The notes under the pieces were generated by a model. It was not told the DNA's origin. It searched no databases and saw nothing but the letters and a program-made list of their open reading frames with translations. Below, in pieces: positions 11,895 through 23,400 of a stretch of DNA of 64,000 nt. This stretch comes from Drechslerella dactyloides (taxonomy: Eukaryota; Ascomycota; Orbiliomycetes; Orbiliales; Orbiliaceae), in assembly GCA_020064725.1 (NCBI GenBank), contig JAGTWJ010000019.1:682001-746000 (forward strand). Direction: 5' to 3'. Numbering within the stretch: position 1 is the first letter of the stretch; each line of letters begins with the position of its first letter. A program made the translations under genes and the position numbers.

Positions 11895-13987
11895 ATGTCC
11901 ACCTCGCGCCTCCTATCCCGCAACCGGTCAAGCGAGGACCTGGTCAGTCCTCGACACCGGCACGATGACGACGACGACGATGTGCCGCAGGAGCATATCG
12001 AACTGCAGACGTTCCGGCGGAACACGCTGAACGAAGAGACGGCGTCGTCGCAGGCCGCTATCGACGATGACGACGATGCCGACGCCGACGACTCGGATAT
12101 GGACGAGACGTACCTGCTGTTCACAGCGGAGGACACGAAGCGTGTCGTCAGGCGGTTCGACCGATATCTGGTGCCTTTCCTGGCGCTGTTGTACATGCTG
12201 AGTTTTCTCGACCGGTCGAGTGAGTAGAGCAGAGTGCATCGGGTGGATTATACCATATCATATCGTGCATGCATGCTGACGGTGGAATTTTTTTGCCTGC
12301 GTAGATATCGGGAACGTGAGTTCAATATCATCGCATTCGAGTACTAGTAACGGCACGCAGGCAGTGAGATTAATCGGATGCACCAGGCGCGCATAGCAGG
12401 CATGGAAGCGGACCTCGAGATGTCGCACGGTCAATACGAATGGCTGCTGACAGCGTTCTACATTACCTATATCGTAAGCATGGGCTCTGCTCCTCCCAAA
12501 CTACATTATCAATATCTACCCGTAGCCCGACTAGGGACTAACGGTGCTGTAACTCCAGGTTTTCGAGTGGATGGCGCTGCTATGGAAAGTGTTCCCGGCG
12601 CACGCATATGTCGCATACTGCGTGGGAGGGTAAGTTCTACAGTGTCTGCGGAATCGAGCGGTGGCATGAGAACACGTTGAGCTGATCGATGGACTACTCA
12701 AGCTGAAGTTGGGGGCTGGTAGCTTCACTCCGTACGTCTACCTTCCCATTACTTTTGATATAAAACCCCAGACTAATGCTTCCACCGTCACGGCAGAGGG
12801 CATCGTCCCAAATTTCGCCAGCTTACTGCTGGCTCGCGCAGCCTTAGGGATCGCAGAAGCGGCATTCGGCCCCGGCGTCCCCTTCTATCTTTCCTTCTTC
12901 TACAAGCGCGAAGAGCTAGCCTTCCGCACCGGCCTCTTCATTTCTGCTGCCCCGCTTTCAACAGCATACGCGGGGAGCCTGGCGTATCTGTTAACATCGA
13001 TTAGCACAGGTCTTGCGCCCTGGCGGGCTCTGTTTATTATCGAAGGCTGGCCGAGCCTGATCGCGGCGGTAGTGGCATGGTGGTATATTCCCGACGGGCC
13101 GGGTGATGCTTGGTTCCTAAAGAACGAAGAGGAGAGGCAGATCGCCGTGATTCGATTGCAGGGGCACAGTCGACGGCAGCGGCGACTCAGCTTCTTCAAG
13201 GCCGTCAGCGGGAAAAGATCCGACAAGGACGCCGGGTTCGACTGGCGAGAAGTCCTGGTGGCGCTTTGCGAACTGCAGAACTGGCTTACAGCGGTGAGTA
13301 CATTACCCAAAGAATACCAGACAATATGGACTGATATCTGACTATCAAATACAGCTCATGTTCTTCTCTTGCAACGTCGCCTTCTCCTCCCTCCCCGTCT
13401 TCCTCCCGACCATCATCAACGAAATGGGCAACACCGCCCTCGCCTCCCAGGCCCTCTCCGCGCCGCCCTACGTCGTTGCATTCATCACCGTCATCATGGT
13501 CTCCTACTTCTCCGACCGTCTGCACTCCCGCTCCATCTTTGTCATCAACTGCGCCCTCGCAGGCGCATTCGGATACGGCGTACTGGCATTCGCACCGCAC
13601 CTCGGTCTATCAGACTGGAAGTGGCGGTACGCCGCCGTCTACTTTGCAGCCTCAGGCATCTTTGCTGCCATCGCAATCATCATCCCGTGGACGGTGGGCA
13701 ACTCGGAAAGCGCGGAGGGCCGTGGCACCGGTGTTGCGATCCTGAATCTCGTGGGCCAGTGTGGGCCGCTGCTCGGGACGAGGCTGTATCCTGCGAGAGA
13801 TGGGCCGTACTACACTATGGGTATGACGATCTGTGGTGGGTTCATGCTCGCGGTGGCAGTGCTGGCGTTCGCGTTGAGGGTTATGCTTGCGCGGGAGAAC
13901 CGCAGGCGGGATGAGGCTTATATGCGGCGGGTGAGGGAGGAGTCGTATGTGTCTGGCGATGGGAAGGGTTTTCGATTCATGTTGTAG
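11895..13987 (+). CDS. Major facilitator permease, anion:cation symporter (Dal5/Tna1-like) family
   Basis: There are seven exons: 11895-12219, 12305-12315, 12387-12473, 12559-12629, 12709-12731, 12797-13293 and 13355-13987. They total 1647 nt, giving 548 residues. Exon 2 is only 11 nt and exon 5 is 23 nt. With these splices the protein runs on through the family signatures: FLDRSNIGNARIAGM at the first transmembrane helix, SHGQYEWLLTAFYITYI, then VFEWMALLWKVFPAH, and SLLLARAALGIAEAAFGPGV. The N-terminus is a long acidic cytosolic stretch with aspartate runs. Alternating hydrophobic segments suit 12 transmembrane helices. Relatives import small organic anions such as allantoate, nicotinate or pantothenate across the plasma membrane; the substrate cannot be told here. 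The acceptor of intron 4 (AAG) is the weakest splice call. Poly-acidic N-termini vary among relatives. Confidence 0.88.
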
Positions 13988-14760
13988 AATGGCAGCATTG
14001 CCATATATTAGACGCAGCGGGAGGTCTGCTAACTTGCACAGAGTTCTTCAGACCTTTGGAGTGGGATTTATATATATACAGTATCGATGAGGCGGGAACT
14101 GAGCAGCATGTCGTCGCATAGGTGTTTCCATCTCGCACTTCTAGTGTTTTCGATGTTCTCCCTGAGCGTGAGCGGTCACAATTAATCGTTATTGAATCCC
14201 TTCGCTATTTTATGGAGCTTGGTTGCTGGATTATCTATGTGAGCGATTGCTTCTTGCATTCTGGTTTACGAGACCAGGCGGTTGTAATGTTGTACTTTGG
14301 AGTTTTTCGAGTTCTATCGACACTCTGGGGAGGTTTCCTTGATTGACCGATATATATATACACAGTCCCCTGCATGCATGTAATCGGGCCTCAGAAACGT
14401 GCACTTCGAATAGCAGTAGCGAGTAATTTAACTAGAAACATATAAGGAGACTTTATGAAGACAGAGTAATCTTTGAGTAGTACATGCACGGTCCTCTCGT
14501 CCTAAAAAACAGATGCTATCCGACCGTCTATAGACGTCTACATGCCAAAAAAAACTAACTCGTGGGTTCCACAAAATCTCCTTCAGAGAGACACAGGGTG
14601 CTGCCTTATCCCAAATACAACAAATAAATCCTTTCCAAATTTACAAAAAAAAAACCATGAGAATCTAGGATCCGGTTGTAGCTGTCCCACCGAGCTGTCG
14701 TTGGACCATAACGGCAGCTAGATAACAATTTGGTGTTGGTAGGCGCAAAAAAGTAAAACC
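13988..14760. other. Intergenic, MFS 3' flank to tRNA
   Basis: No gene recognised. The stretch has several TATATATA tracts and one TGCATGCA palindrome at 14371-14378. The last part is A-rich. Confidence 0.4.
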
Positions 14761-14767
14761 AAAAAAA
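14761..14767 (-). terminator. RNA polymerase III terminator of the tRNA
   Basis: On the minus strand a run of seven T residues starts two bases past the tRNA 3' end, with another T run (14746-14752 region) further on. Such T runs end RNA polymerase III transcripts. Confidence 0.6.
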
Positions 14768-14768
14768 T

Positions 14769-14857
14769 TGGAGCAGCAGCGAATTGAACGCTGGACCTCA
14801 TCCAAACGATGTCGTGGACACGCTAAGGAAGCGCTCTACCAACTGAGCTACAGCCCC
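14769..14857 (-). tRNA. tRNA-Ala(AGC) with a 16-nt intron
   Basis: The minus strand folds as a tRNA: acceptor GGGGCTG, D arm GCTC-AGTTGGTA-GAGC, anticodon loop reading TTAGCG before an intron, variable AGGTC, and T arm CAGCG-TTCAATT-CGCTG. The anticodon at positions 34-36 is AGC (alanine). The intron is 14805-14820 and sits after position 37, the canonical place. A and B box promoters are intact. Two mismatches stand out: T-T in the acceptor stem (6:67) and T-T in the anticodon stem (28:42). The gene may therefore be weak or decaying, or need tolerance in folding. The CCA tail is not encoded. Confidence 0.75.
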
Positions 14858-17800
14858 GATGAAGAACAATAGCAAGTTTTGCCCAATATAGAGTTTCGGT
14901 ATTCACAGAACGACGACACATTTGATACATTAGAGTATCACCAGACCCCAGTCAGCGCAGCCAAAGGTTGAGTCCGCTGAAGTTAACAAGTACCTCAGCC
15001 TTGCGTTGGCTAGAACGCCTCACCTGCCAGCTGGCAATTGCGATTATCACACACTTACCCCGGCTCGATATCACGATTGTCCTATAGTCTCGCTACCATA
15101 TAATAGCTAATATCTGATAGTGCTGTGGCTGACAAGCCTCCTGCGGTAAATTCACACGCTGAAGGTCACGGTACTTACCTTCACAGCCAGGCACCTGTTG
15201 CATACACGCAATCTCTAGTCGACCGTTTCCTGCATCTTCAATTTTGTTTACGGCATGCAGCGATGCAATGTCATGCATCGAACAGACAGATCCCTACACC
15301 TGCAAGCCTAGGTGGCGCCGAGCAACGCCTCCAAGGGTTCGTAATATATTATAAACCCCCCATTCGATAGGGTGGCAATAAAGACCCCACCGTTGATCTT
15401 TTCTCGGTGCATTGACGCTGCCATCAGGTAGACATCTTGCAATATGCGAGTATGTCATTGTTTGTTATTCATCCATTGATCGAATCGTGATATCAAGGTT
15501 CGGCTCGAGCTCGCGCTCGAAACCAGGTATACCACTGCCCAGTTTTTTCAAAGACAGGTATATATAATGACATCTCTACTGACATTTTCAACGGCGTCCT
15601 TGGAAGAAACCACGGCCGCCTTGACAGCGACGATCTGCAAGCTAGTGCTATTGAGGATACTCGGAACAGACGGCCTCGCTGGCCGGACGCGGCACAGAAA
15701 GCTAAGTCGACAATCGAGGCAAAAAAACAGATCCACAGAGCTAGAGATGGTATAGCATGCATCGTATTATCAATACTTTGCATGGACTGAGCCCATTTGT
15801 ATACATACCAAGCTTCTTGAATTCAAGGGTTCGTCAATACAGTCTAGACCAGAGTTATTCAGCCGACTATCGTCCGCGCCCAAGTGGCGGCGCAAACGTT
15901 GAGATTTTCACAAAGTACCGCTACATCACGAGAGTAGCGGGGTACGGCCTCGCAGTTCTCGTTCGCGGTGTGGCTGGGAGCGCGTTTTCGGGTGGATTAC
16001 ATTGCTCACTAGCTTGGTCCGGTACATTTGCTAGTCTTGAAGCCCGACGCAGGCACTCCACCAGGATCATGATCCACTATCATCTGCATGGAGAAAGCGA
16101 GCACTTGGACCGCGCGCTGATATAATATACGGTGCAGTATAATGTCGGTTCACGGCAAAAGTTTAAAGAGGTACGCTGCAGGGTGAGTTCGTCTTCCCCG
16201 TTCCCCGTATCTAATCTAATGTGTGTGGGGGGTATAATATAGTGCTTGAGCGGTATAAGAGAGATACAGCATTTGGAGATCCTGAATGCACATGACGGCC
16301 CACACGTTTGCCAGAGATTATTAATTTACCCACCGCTTCAACGTACAGCTATATAGCTCAGTGCGATCTCGTAAACCGGTTTCTTCGTGACCTGCCTCAA
16401 CGTGCATACATGCAATCATTGAGTGTAAATATTTGATACGTTCAATATCGCGATCAACGTAAGAAAGTACCACATCACAGCTAGCTACTAATTAAAAACT
16501 TACCTTATAATAGGAAGCGAGAGTATACTAGTATACCAAATAATTATTCATCCTTTCGAAGATCAATGCTCAAAGCTGAGCCTTGCAATTTAAACGAGCC
16601 CCAGTGTTCGCCAATTGGTATCATCTTCGATAGACAGTGGGACCATCTCGCGTCGATTGACTCTGCGCTTTCCGAAATGCAATACGAATTAATCCTTCAC
16701 TCGCCTATCTTTGCTTCGCCAGCAATCATTGCATATCGACACATCCCAGCTCTGCAAAAAGGACACATTAATTGGTGATGCAGGGCGATCGTGTTCGACT
16801 TCTCTTTTAGGGCAAACGGGTGAGATTTTTACCGGTGAAGTGGGAAGGGACACCAATGCATGCAATGCAGCCAACAACTGACGATTCACTTAATACATTA
16901 GGTTAACGGACCCTGATCCGTATACGCAGGCATACTACATGCGGACTGACTGGTATGCACCGTGATGATGCATGCATGAGCGATTCTGTGGCGCCCACTG
17001 AAGCCACTAGCTTTCGCGTCGGTGCGAGGCGCGAGGACGGCAAAATTATCTTCACTCGCATTTTATATTACGTACATGCAGGCATATCTACTCCATGAAA
17101 TGGGGCTTCTCTAGCTTACTAACGATAAGTAGCTGCTTCCTAGCTTTGCTCAGCAATGCTCAGGAAACTCGGAGACGCTTCTTAAAACGTTTTAAGTCAG
17201 ATACCGTGCCGTTGTTGACTAAGGTTTACGTTGGGGACCCGTGAAGCGAAACCGGCATATGCGCGGTCCGCTAGTTTTTCGAAGCTCAGGCGGTAAGATG
17301 CTAGTCGCCATGAAGCTCATGATAAGAGCAGATCGCAAGCCTTCGTATCATTATCAGACAATACTGTAATTCAAAACGAAGCCAACCCGCGGGGTCCACG
17401 TACGAGTGGCTGTGAGTGGAGACGGTTAACGTGTCGATACCTGCGTCTTTCCAACTAGAGGTTACACAAATTAGCCACATTTTTGCGAAGCATTCGCGTC
17501 CCGAATTGTTGGGCCCAGAAATTATCCAGACCGGATGCGGATGTAATTATGCGTGCTGTCGCGGAACGTTCGATCGTCATAACGACTGCGCAGCTTGTTG
17601 ATCAGTGTACGCCAACCGGTAGCAGAAAAAGCCGTGGCAACAGCGGAAAAGGCCCTGAGCATTTCCCGTGAAACATTGACCGTTGGAAGGAAGGCCTTGC
17701 ATGCAAGGGTGGACGAGTGGCCCGTGGCTAATCGGATTCATTGGATGGACACCGCGCAGAAGTTCGAGCTTCACCAATGTGGCGAGCTTTAGGCTAGAGA

Positions 17801-19201
17801 AAAAAAACTATTTGGAGCTACTGCATCACGCCACACGCTTTTCACCGCCTGGGCACAGTTGTGGCGAGGATGTGCAGTGTGGGTTAATTACTGAGAGCGG
17901 TAGTTGAGGAGGTTAATAGCGAGAGATATACAGGACTGTAGCGAGCCGGATCGCACAAGCGAGCTTGGCCATGGAAAAAATCAACTGCGACAAATGCAAA
18001 TGAAGTCCCAGTCAAAAGTAGGTGCCCTCGCCTAGACGCCAGGCTCGGGCTCAGAGCTAAAGCTGACGATCTCAAAAACACAAAGCTATGCAAGGAGCTT
18101 CCCGGGAGGATGGCGCTATAGCGTAACAATCCAGCGGGCTATTGAACCAACTGTATTCCAATATTAGATTCTTGCTAACAATCAGAAAGATCATATGTAT
18201 ATGGACATGATAGACGTTTGAAGCCAAAGTGCGCGTGCGTCAGTAATGACCTCCCCGAGGCGCAATCGGCCCGCGGGTTCATAGAACGCCATTTGCGAAA
18301 TGGGGCAAACCAGAGCCCTGCAATTTAAAAGGTGGATGATTCCGCAATTCGGTCTATGGTGCGTGTGACACCGTCACAACGACATAGTGCGTAAAAACAA
18401 CTATTATACAGATAGACAATATATAGCCGGCCGCAAATATAGCACATATGGCGGTTATCGGTAATTACTCAACTCGGCCGGGAGCTCAGCTGTTCGATCT
18501 TCGGCTTTGTGACACCGAGACGAGGATGTGTTGAAGGATCGCCCTTCGCACCGCAGAGATCGACCGAGCAACACAGCTGCCAGCTCGCATAAGAGCTGCT
18601 CTGGGGCAAAATGGCAGGCAGCAACATGTTGGATTTCCGGCGGCCCCATCATGACATCAAGCTATCGGAAGGCAGGTACCGGGAATATTTCTAGAGGGCT
18701 TGTACTGTGACCTCAAGAGGAAAATGTCGGAGCTCCCAATACAACTCCGAAGGAAATGTTTGAAATGAAAGAAAAGTGAAAAGGAAAGGTTTTCGGGTCG
18801 GTGCGCAGGCGCGGGGCACCGCGCGAGATCGATATTGCATGCATGTTGTGCCTATATACCGACTGGTATGTGTTCCGGTATCTTTTATTGTTGGTCGGAT
18901 GCACCCGGGAGTGCACGCCCCAGGTGATGTCGCATTGTTGTTGCGCAATTGAATTTAATTTCGATCCCTTTCCTCCGTAGTTTAGTTAATTTATTATTCG
19001 TCGAAGAATTTTTTTGTATCGGTAGATGCCGGAGGCACGTGGGCAATATTATCAAATTGGCCCGGTAGGCGCGTGCATGCTTCCTAGAACCCAAAAATCC
19101 AACAGCGAGAAGAACCAACAGGTTTTAGAATATTCCACGAGTATTGCGAGTATTCCAAGGATGTGAGACGCAACAGGCAGGCTGTCGAATTGTAGCGTCA
19201 A
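14858..19201. other. 4.3 kb gene-poor region
   Basis: I see no gene, no tandem array and no terminal-repeat element. Reading frames are short and without domains. Five TGCATGCA palindromes lie between 16857 and 19201 or just before (16857, 16969, 17698, 18836, plus near matches such as 15254 and 19074). Many A/T-rich patches alternate with mid-GC sequence, so this could be decayed repeat DNA. A search against fungal repeat libraries would be needed to say so. Confidence 0.4.
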
Positions 19202-20363
19202 TTATTCATATCGGATCCTGCCACGGGAATCCTGGCAGATCGAACGGCCGCCAGGGTTAAGGTCACGGTACAAGTGTGCATTTCTCCTCGCATCGGCAAG
19301 CTCCTGTTTCGTTGAACCGAAAACCAGATGAAATCTGCCAACATGCAGTGAAAAAGGCTTTTGTGGCTTTCTTTTCCCCTTGCTACGATTGTATGGCTCT
19401 ATCTGTAGATGTCCCTGGTCATCAGGCTGCAGTTGCCTAGGTGGTACTGTGATCATAGTTCCTGGTAGTTGTGGTAGAACGTCTTTTGTTCTTACTGATG
19501 ATGGTAGCAGAATTTTGCCGGTCACGTCCTTTTTCTTCAAATTACTTCGTAAAACGCGAGACTCGGATGCACGTATCTTCCTTTCCAGAGATTTTGAACA
19601 AGGTGGCAGAGGCAGAGGCTTATTGAAAAGTGACATAGGAGCTCGTTGATCAACTGGTGACTCTAGACAGCTCTTTGATGTGTCCTCTAACTCATAAATC
19701 TTGTTAAAAACAGTGCTCATGGATTGCGTATTTGGGATTGATTCCCTTTCGCTCTCCTCATTCTGACTTGTCACGGGTTCAAACTCAATGGCAACTCCTG
19801 AGTCCCTTACTTGGAAAGACGGACGAAAGAATATTTGACCGAGATCCGGAGTTATGGGGGATATTTCAGAAGATGTGTCGTAAGCGCTATATTCGTTCGT
19901 AAAGGCGGTACATGCGTATTCAGAAAGACTCGTTCTGCGCCTCGATGATGAGACAAATCCGGGAGGCAATGGGAGCGGGGGTAATGGTACCTCCGGCAAG
20001 GTCCGTCGCAAATCCGGCGTCGATTTTGAATGCGATAGCTACAGAGAAATTCAGATAGTCAATCAATAGACTCAACCCCCTGCATACATCAATCCCTGTT
20101 ACAACGGCGAAAAGGCGACTTACTAGTGTCTCATACAAGGCTCGAGGTTTACTGTGTCCGCAGTACCCTGCCTGATTGTCCGTCTTTTCTTTGATGGTGA
20201 TCTCGAACTCTAATCGATCGTACATTGTTGAACGATGCTCGGGGTTTGAAACAGTCGATTCGATTGCCCTCCTGCAGTCTAGAGGACTAGGACTTGTGTC
20301 AGGATTGTTCCTTGCACTGCGTTGGTAACCGGGACTGTTAGGAATTATCAATCGGAGTTCCAT
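19202..20363 (-). CDS. Hypothetical proline-rich protein (358 aa)
   Basis: There are two exons, 20363-20124 and 20038-19202, joined by a clean GTAAGT...TAG intron of 85 nt. They total 1077 nt, giving 358 residues. I do not recognise a domain. The protein has two proline/leucine runs (PLPPLPLPPGF near residue 95 and KPLPLPPCSKS near 220), of the type that bind SH3 domains. It is rich in serine and has a basic C-terminal half (RSKGKRKPQKP). The tail FSLHVGRFHLVFGSTKQEL followed by DLNPGGRSICQ is the least repetitive part. Codon use favours A/T at third positions more than its neighbours do. This fits a lineage-specific or poorly expressed gene. It stands alone in gene-poor DNA. A spurious call is possible, but the long frame, ATG and in-phase intron support a real gene. 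Confidence 0.55.
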
Positions 20364-20438
20364 CTAGGTTCGATAAGTCGACGCAATACCTAGGCATTCC
20401 GGAGTACAAACAAGATTTAGTTGAAACCATTAACAACT

Positions 20439-20458
20439 TATGTATGTATGTATGTATG
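20439..20458. repeat. Microsatellite (TATG)5
   Basis: Five perfect tandem TATG units lie 76 bases upstream of the start of the hypothetical minus-strand gene, so within its likely promoter. Confidence 0.9.
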
Positions 20459-23400
20459 CTACGACGCTAGTTTATTCTTATCTGGGTTTGGGATTACATA
20501 GAGCCATAGCCACAGGAATTCTATGCACTCACTGATGCGCGATGACGATATAATTGATATCGATCTAATGCTCAACTTCGGCGCCCTGGCCGGCCTTGCA
20601 TGCAGCTGCAGTTTTTGAATCAAAGATAAAACGTAATACGTATACCGTGTCTGGTCGTATCGGCGCCAGTCGTCGATATTCAACGTCGCGCCGCGCTGAA
20701 CATGCGTAGGCTCCGTTTCGTTTGCGTTGTTGTCGTCGTTACACAAATGGAAATGCTGCCCGAAAAAGTCCAAAACGGCTTCTTTCGAATGTGATGTGCA
20801 ACATGTATTATAACGGACTCTTGGACGGGAACCAAACTTGAGAACAGCTGGCTGTTCATCCTACTGTACGGAGACTCTGCACGCGATAGCTCTTATCTCT
20901 ATGGCTGCAGTCTCCACAAATCTGCTATCTGATACGCGAACTGTATCGGGTTGGCGCTTATGTACACCTTTTGCAACAGAAGGCGCTGTGGATCTTGTAG
21001 GCGCTCAGTTCTGCCGCAGGCCGACAGATCCGCCAATAAGCTCGACTACTTGGTTGGGTCTATCGAAAAGCATAAGGCCCGTCCCGCACATGCGCATCTG
21101 CCAGACACAGTGCGTGTTTTCGCGCTCCATTCTCAAGATGCTATGCGCATACTTTCGGAAATCTTACCATAGGATGTGTAGATGTACTTCTTCACATGTG
21201 TGAGCTTCGTATCAGGTACAAGTAGCGTATGCACATGCAGACCCCCCTGGAATGGCCCAGGGAGATGGCGATAGACCGGATTTGTGCCCTGCGCAACAAT
21301 TGCAATTGCAGGCTGGACCTTCGACCCTGCGTGTTCTCTCTTAAAATTTCCATTTTCGACAGACAGCTCCTGGATATTTGTTGAGACCCGAAGCATGGGA
21401 TGTCCCCGAATTCCGCGGATCCGAAGGCACCAACACTTTAACGTTATCAGCATATCGATCAAAGAAGGTTTGTCGTTTCGTCGTTTACTGTATGAGGCAA
21501 GTGGACAGTGTGGCTTTGCCCGCCTGGAAGCCCATCCCGTGGCCTACGGCCAGGAAAAAGTACGGCGATTGATGGAGACATGGGAAGGGCTTGCATATGG
21601 AGGCCGGGTGGGAGGCCGATCGAGGAACCGGACAGCGATTTGTCAATCTTTCGGGGAACGACTTTGTAATACCGAATCGGCCGCTCATGCGTGAAGGCCC
21701 TCATGCTTGTGCGAAAGACTCAGGTAACGGTACATTGCGACTTAAGGTGACTGCACCGGTGTCTAGTGCTGCGGTAGGCTATTGACAGAAATGATGATCG
21801 AGCATCGACGTGTCTGATGGCTAATAATAGTTTGACTCGCGAGCCTGAGCGGGCTCCGTAATTATTACAACAGTGGTTCGCAATTACATATAATTTTCCA
21901 TTTCATAGAAACGTTGCATGACCTCGTATGTATGCATGCAAAGCTGCGGACAAAAGCCTTCTGCGAAGACACAGCTTCGGAAACCGACTAGTTTTCTAAT
22001 ATAATTATATCCTCCGTCTCGCCAACCCCGCCGATCACATAAGGCCTGCATATAGTATCCATCGACGCACTCGCAACTCCGCGCTTAGGTCCGCATTTGG
22101 TGGATTCCGAAATTTGCGCAGGCCATCAGACCTGAAAATGTCAAGACGTGATTCTGATGATGCAGCCGGGCCGTCCTTGGCGGCAGCATCTAAACGGTGC
22201 AGGCCATGTCACATATGCTGGACGCGGTGGTCGTCAGGTCAATCACCTAAGACGTGATGCACGGAAATTCAACGACCAGTGCAGAGACAATCTTGACCGA
22301 AAATACTCTACTTCTTACCGGCCGATATATTATGTCGATCATTTCCTGGAAACCTGAAAAATTGCAGGATGGTGTCCGGGTTTCTGGATACGGCACTGGT
22401 CGATCGAGCGTACCCGCTGGGAGGATCGGGATTTCTTGGGACCAATGACAATGGGCCTTGAGGGGTGCTGAGATCTTTTTTCCCCCCTCTGTTTGCATCA
22501 TACGTACAGACGGCGTGCGGAACGGCTAAGTCGACGGATAAGATATTTGACAGGTTGCCCAGATTTGGGGGAGCAAGGGAAGGGCGGCGGGTCAGCCTAC
22601 TGGCTCAGAGGATATCGTAATGGCAAAATTGGCGAGTGGCTTTAAAGCGCGCACGCTATAGGAAAAATACAGTTCATAAGTGCGATATGATATATCTCCA
22701 ATAGGCATATATTCCGGATAGACATATTCTGCCAATCAATCAAGAATAGACAGTCGGTTAATTGCGAACGAATGAACACACCGGCTGCCTTCGAGACAGA
22801 AGCTGTCACACTATAGTCTTTTGGTGATATGGATATGGATGACACCTCCCTTTTCCCACTCCGCCCTCCTATCACGAGGAGGAACAGAATGCGGGAAATA
22901 AGCCCCCCTTTGTTTAGATGGTCCTCAGTAAGCGAGAGCGCAATTCTCCGAGCACACGCCTCTAAATTTCGTTTCGAGGCCGGGGAGTCTTCAGTCCTGT
23001 GTCTCCACAAACAAGCCCGCCCACCGGCACTGTGCAATCTTGCAGCATTCGTGTTGTGTCTTGGTGCGTCCACATTCCGAAAGGAGGAACGCCGAATACG
23101 TCTTCCACGTCGTCCGGTCCAGCACGAAGGCGACCTAGGCTTAGGCAGCCACACTTTGCACTGGCCGATAAGGTGGATCTTTCAGTTTCCGAGATCCCTT
23201 CTTTCCATTACGTTTGGGTTTCTTTTTTCCTTTCTTGGCTCTTGCCTTGCCACTGCCGCCGAACTGGCGTTGGCTGATGGCTGGAAAAACCAGAATCAGG
23301 GTTCAATCCATGGTATGCATGCGAGAACGCATTGATCCTTGTTGCTTGTAATGGGGTCTGCATGCATGTCGAGGTGTGGGGAGGGAAAACCCCGAACTTG

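Noticed and set aside
22829..23335. 168-codon plus-strand frame in the gene desert
   Set aside because: No domain, no believable exon chain, and competing frames on the other strand of similar length.
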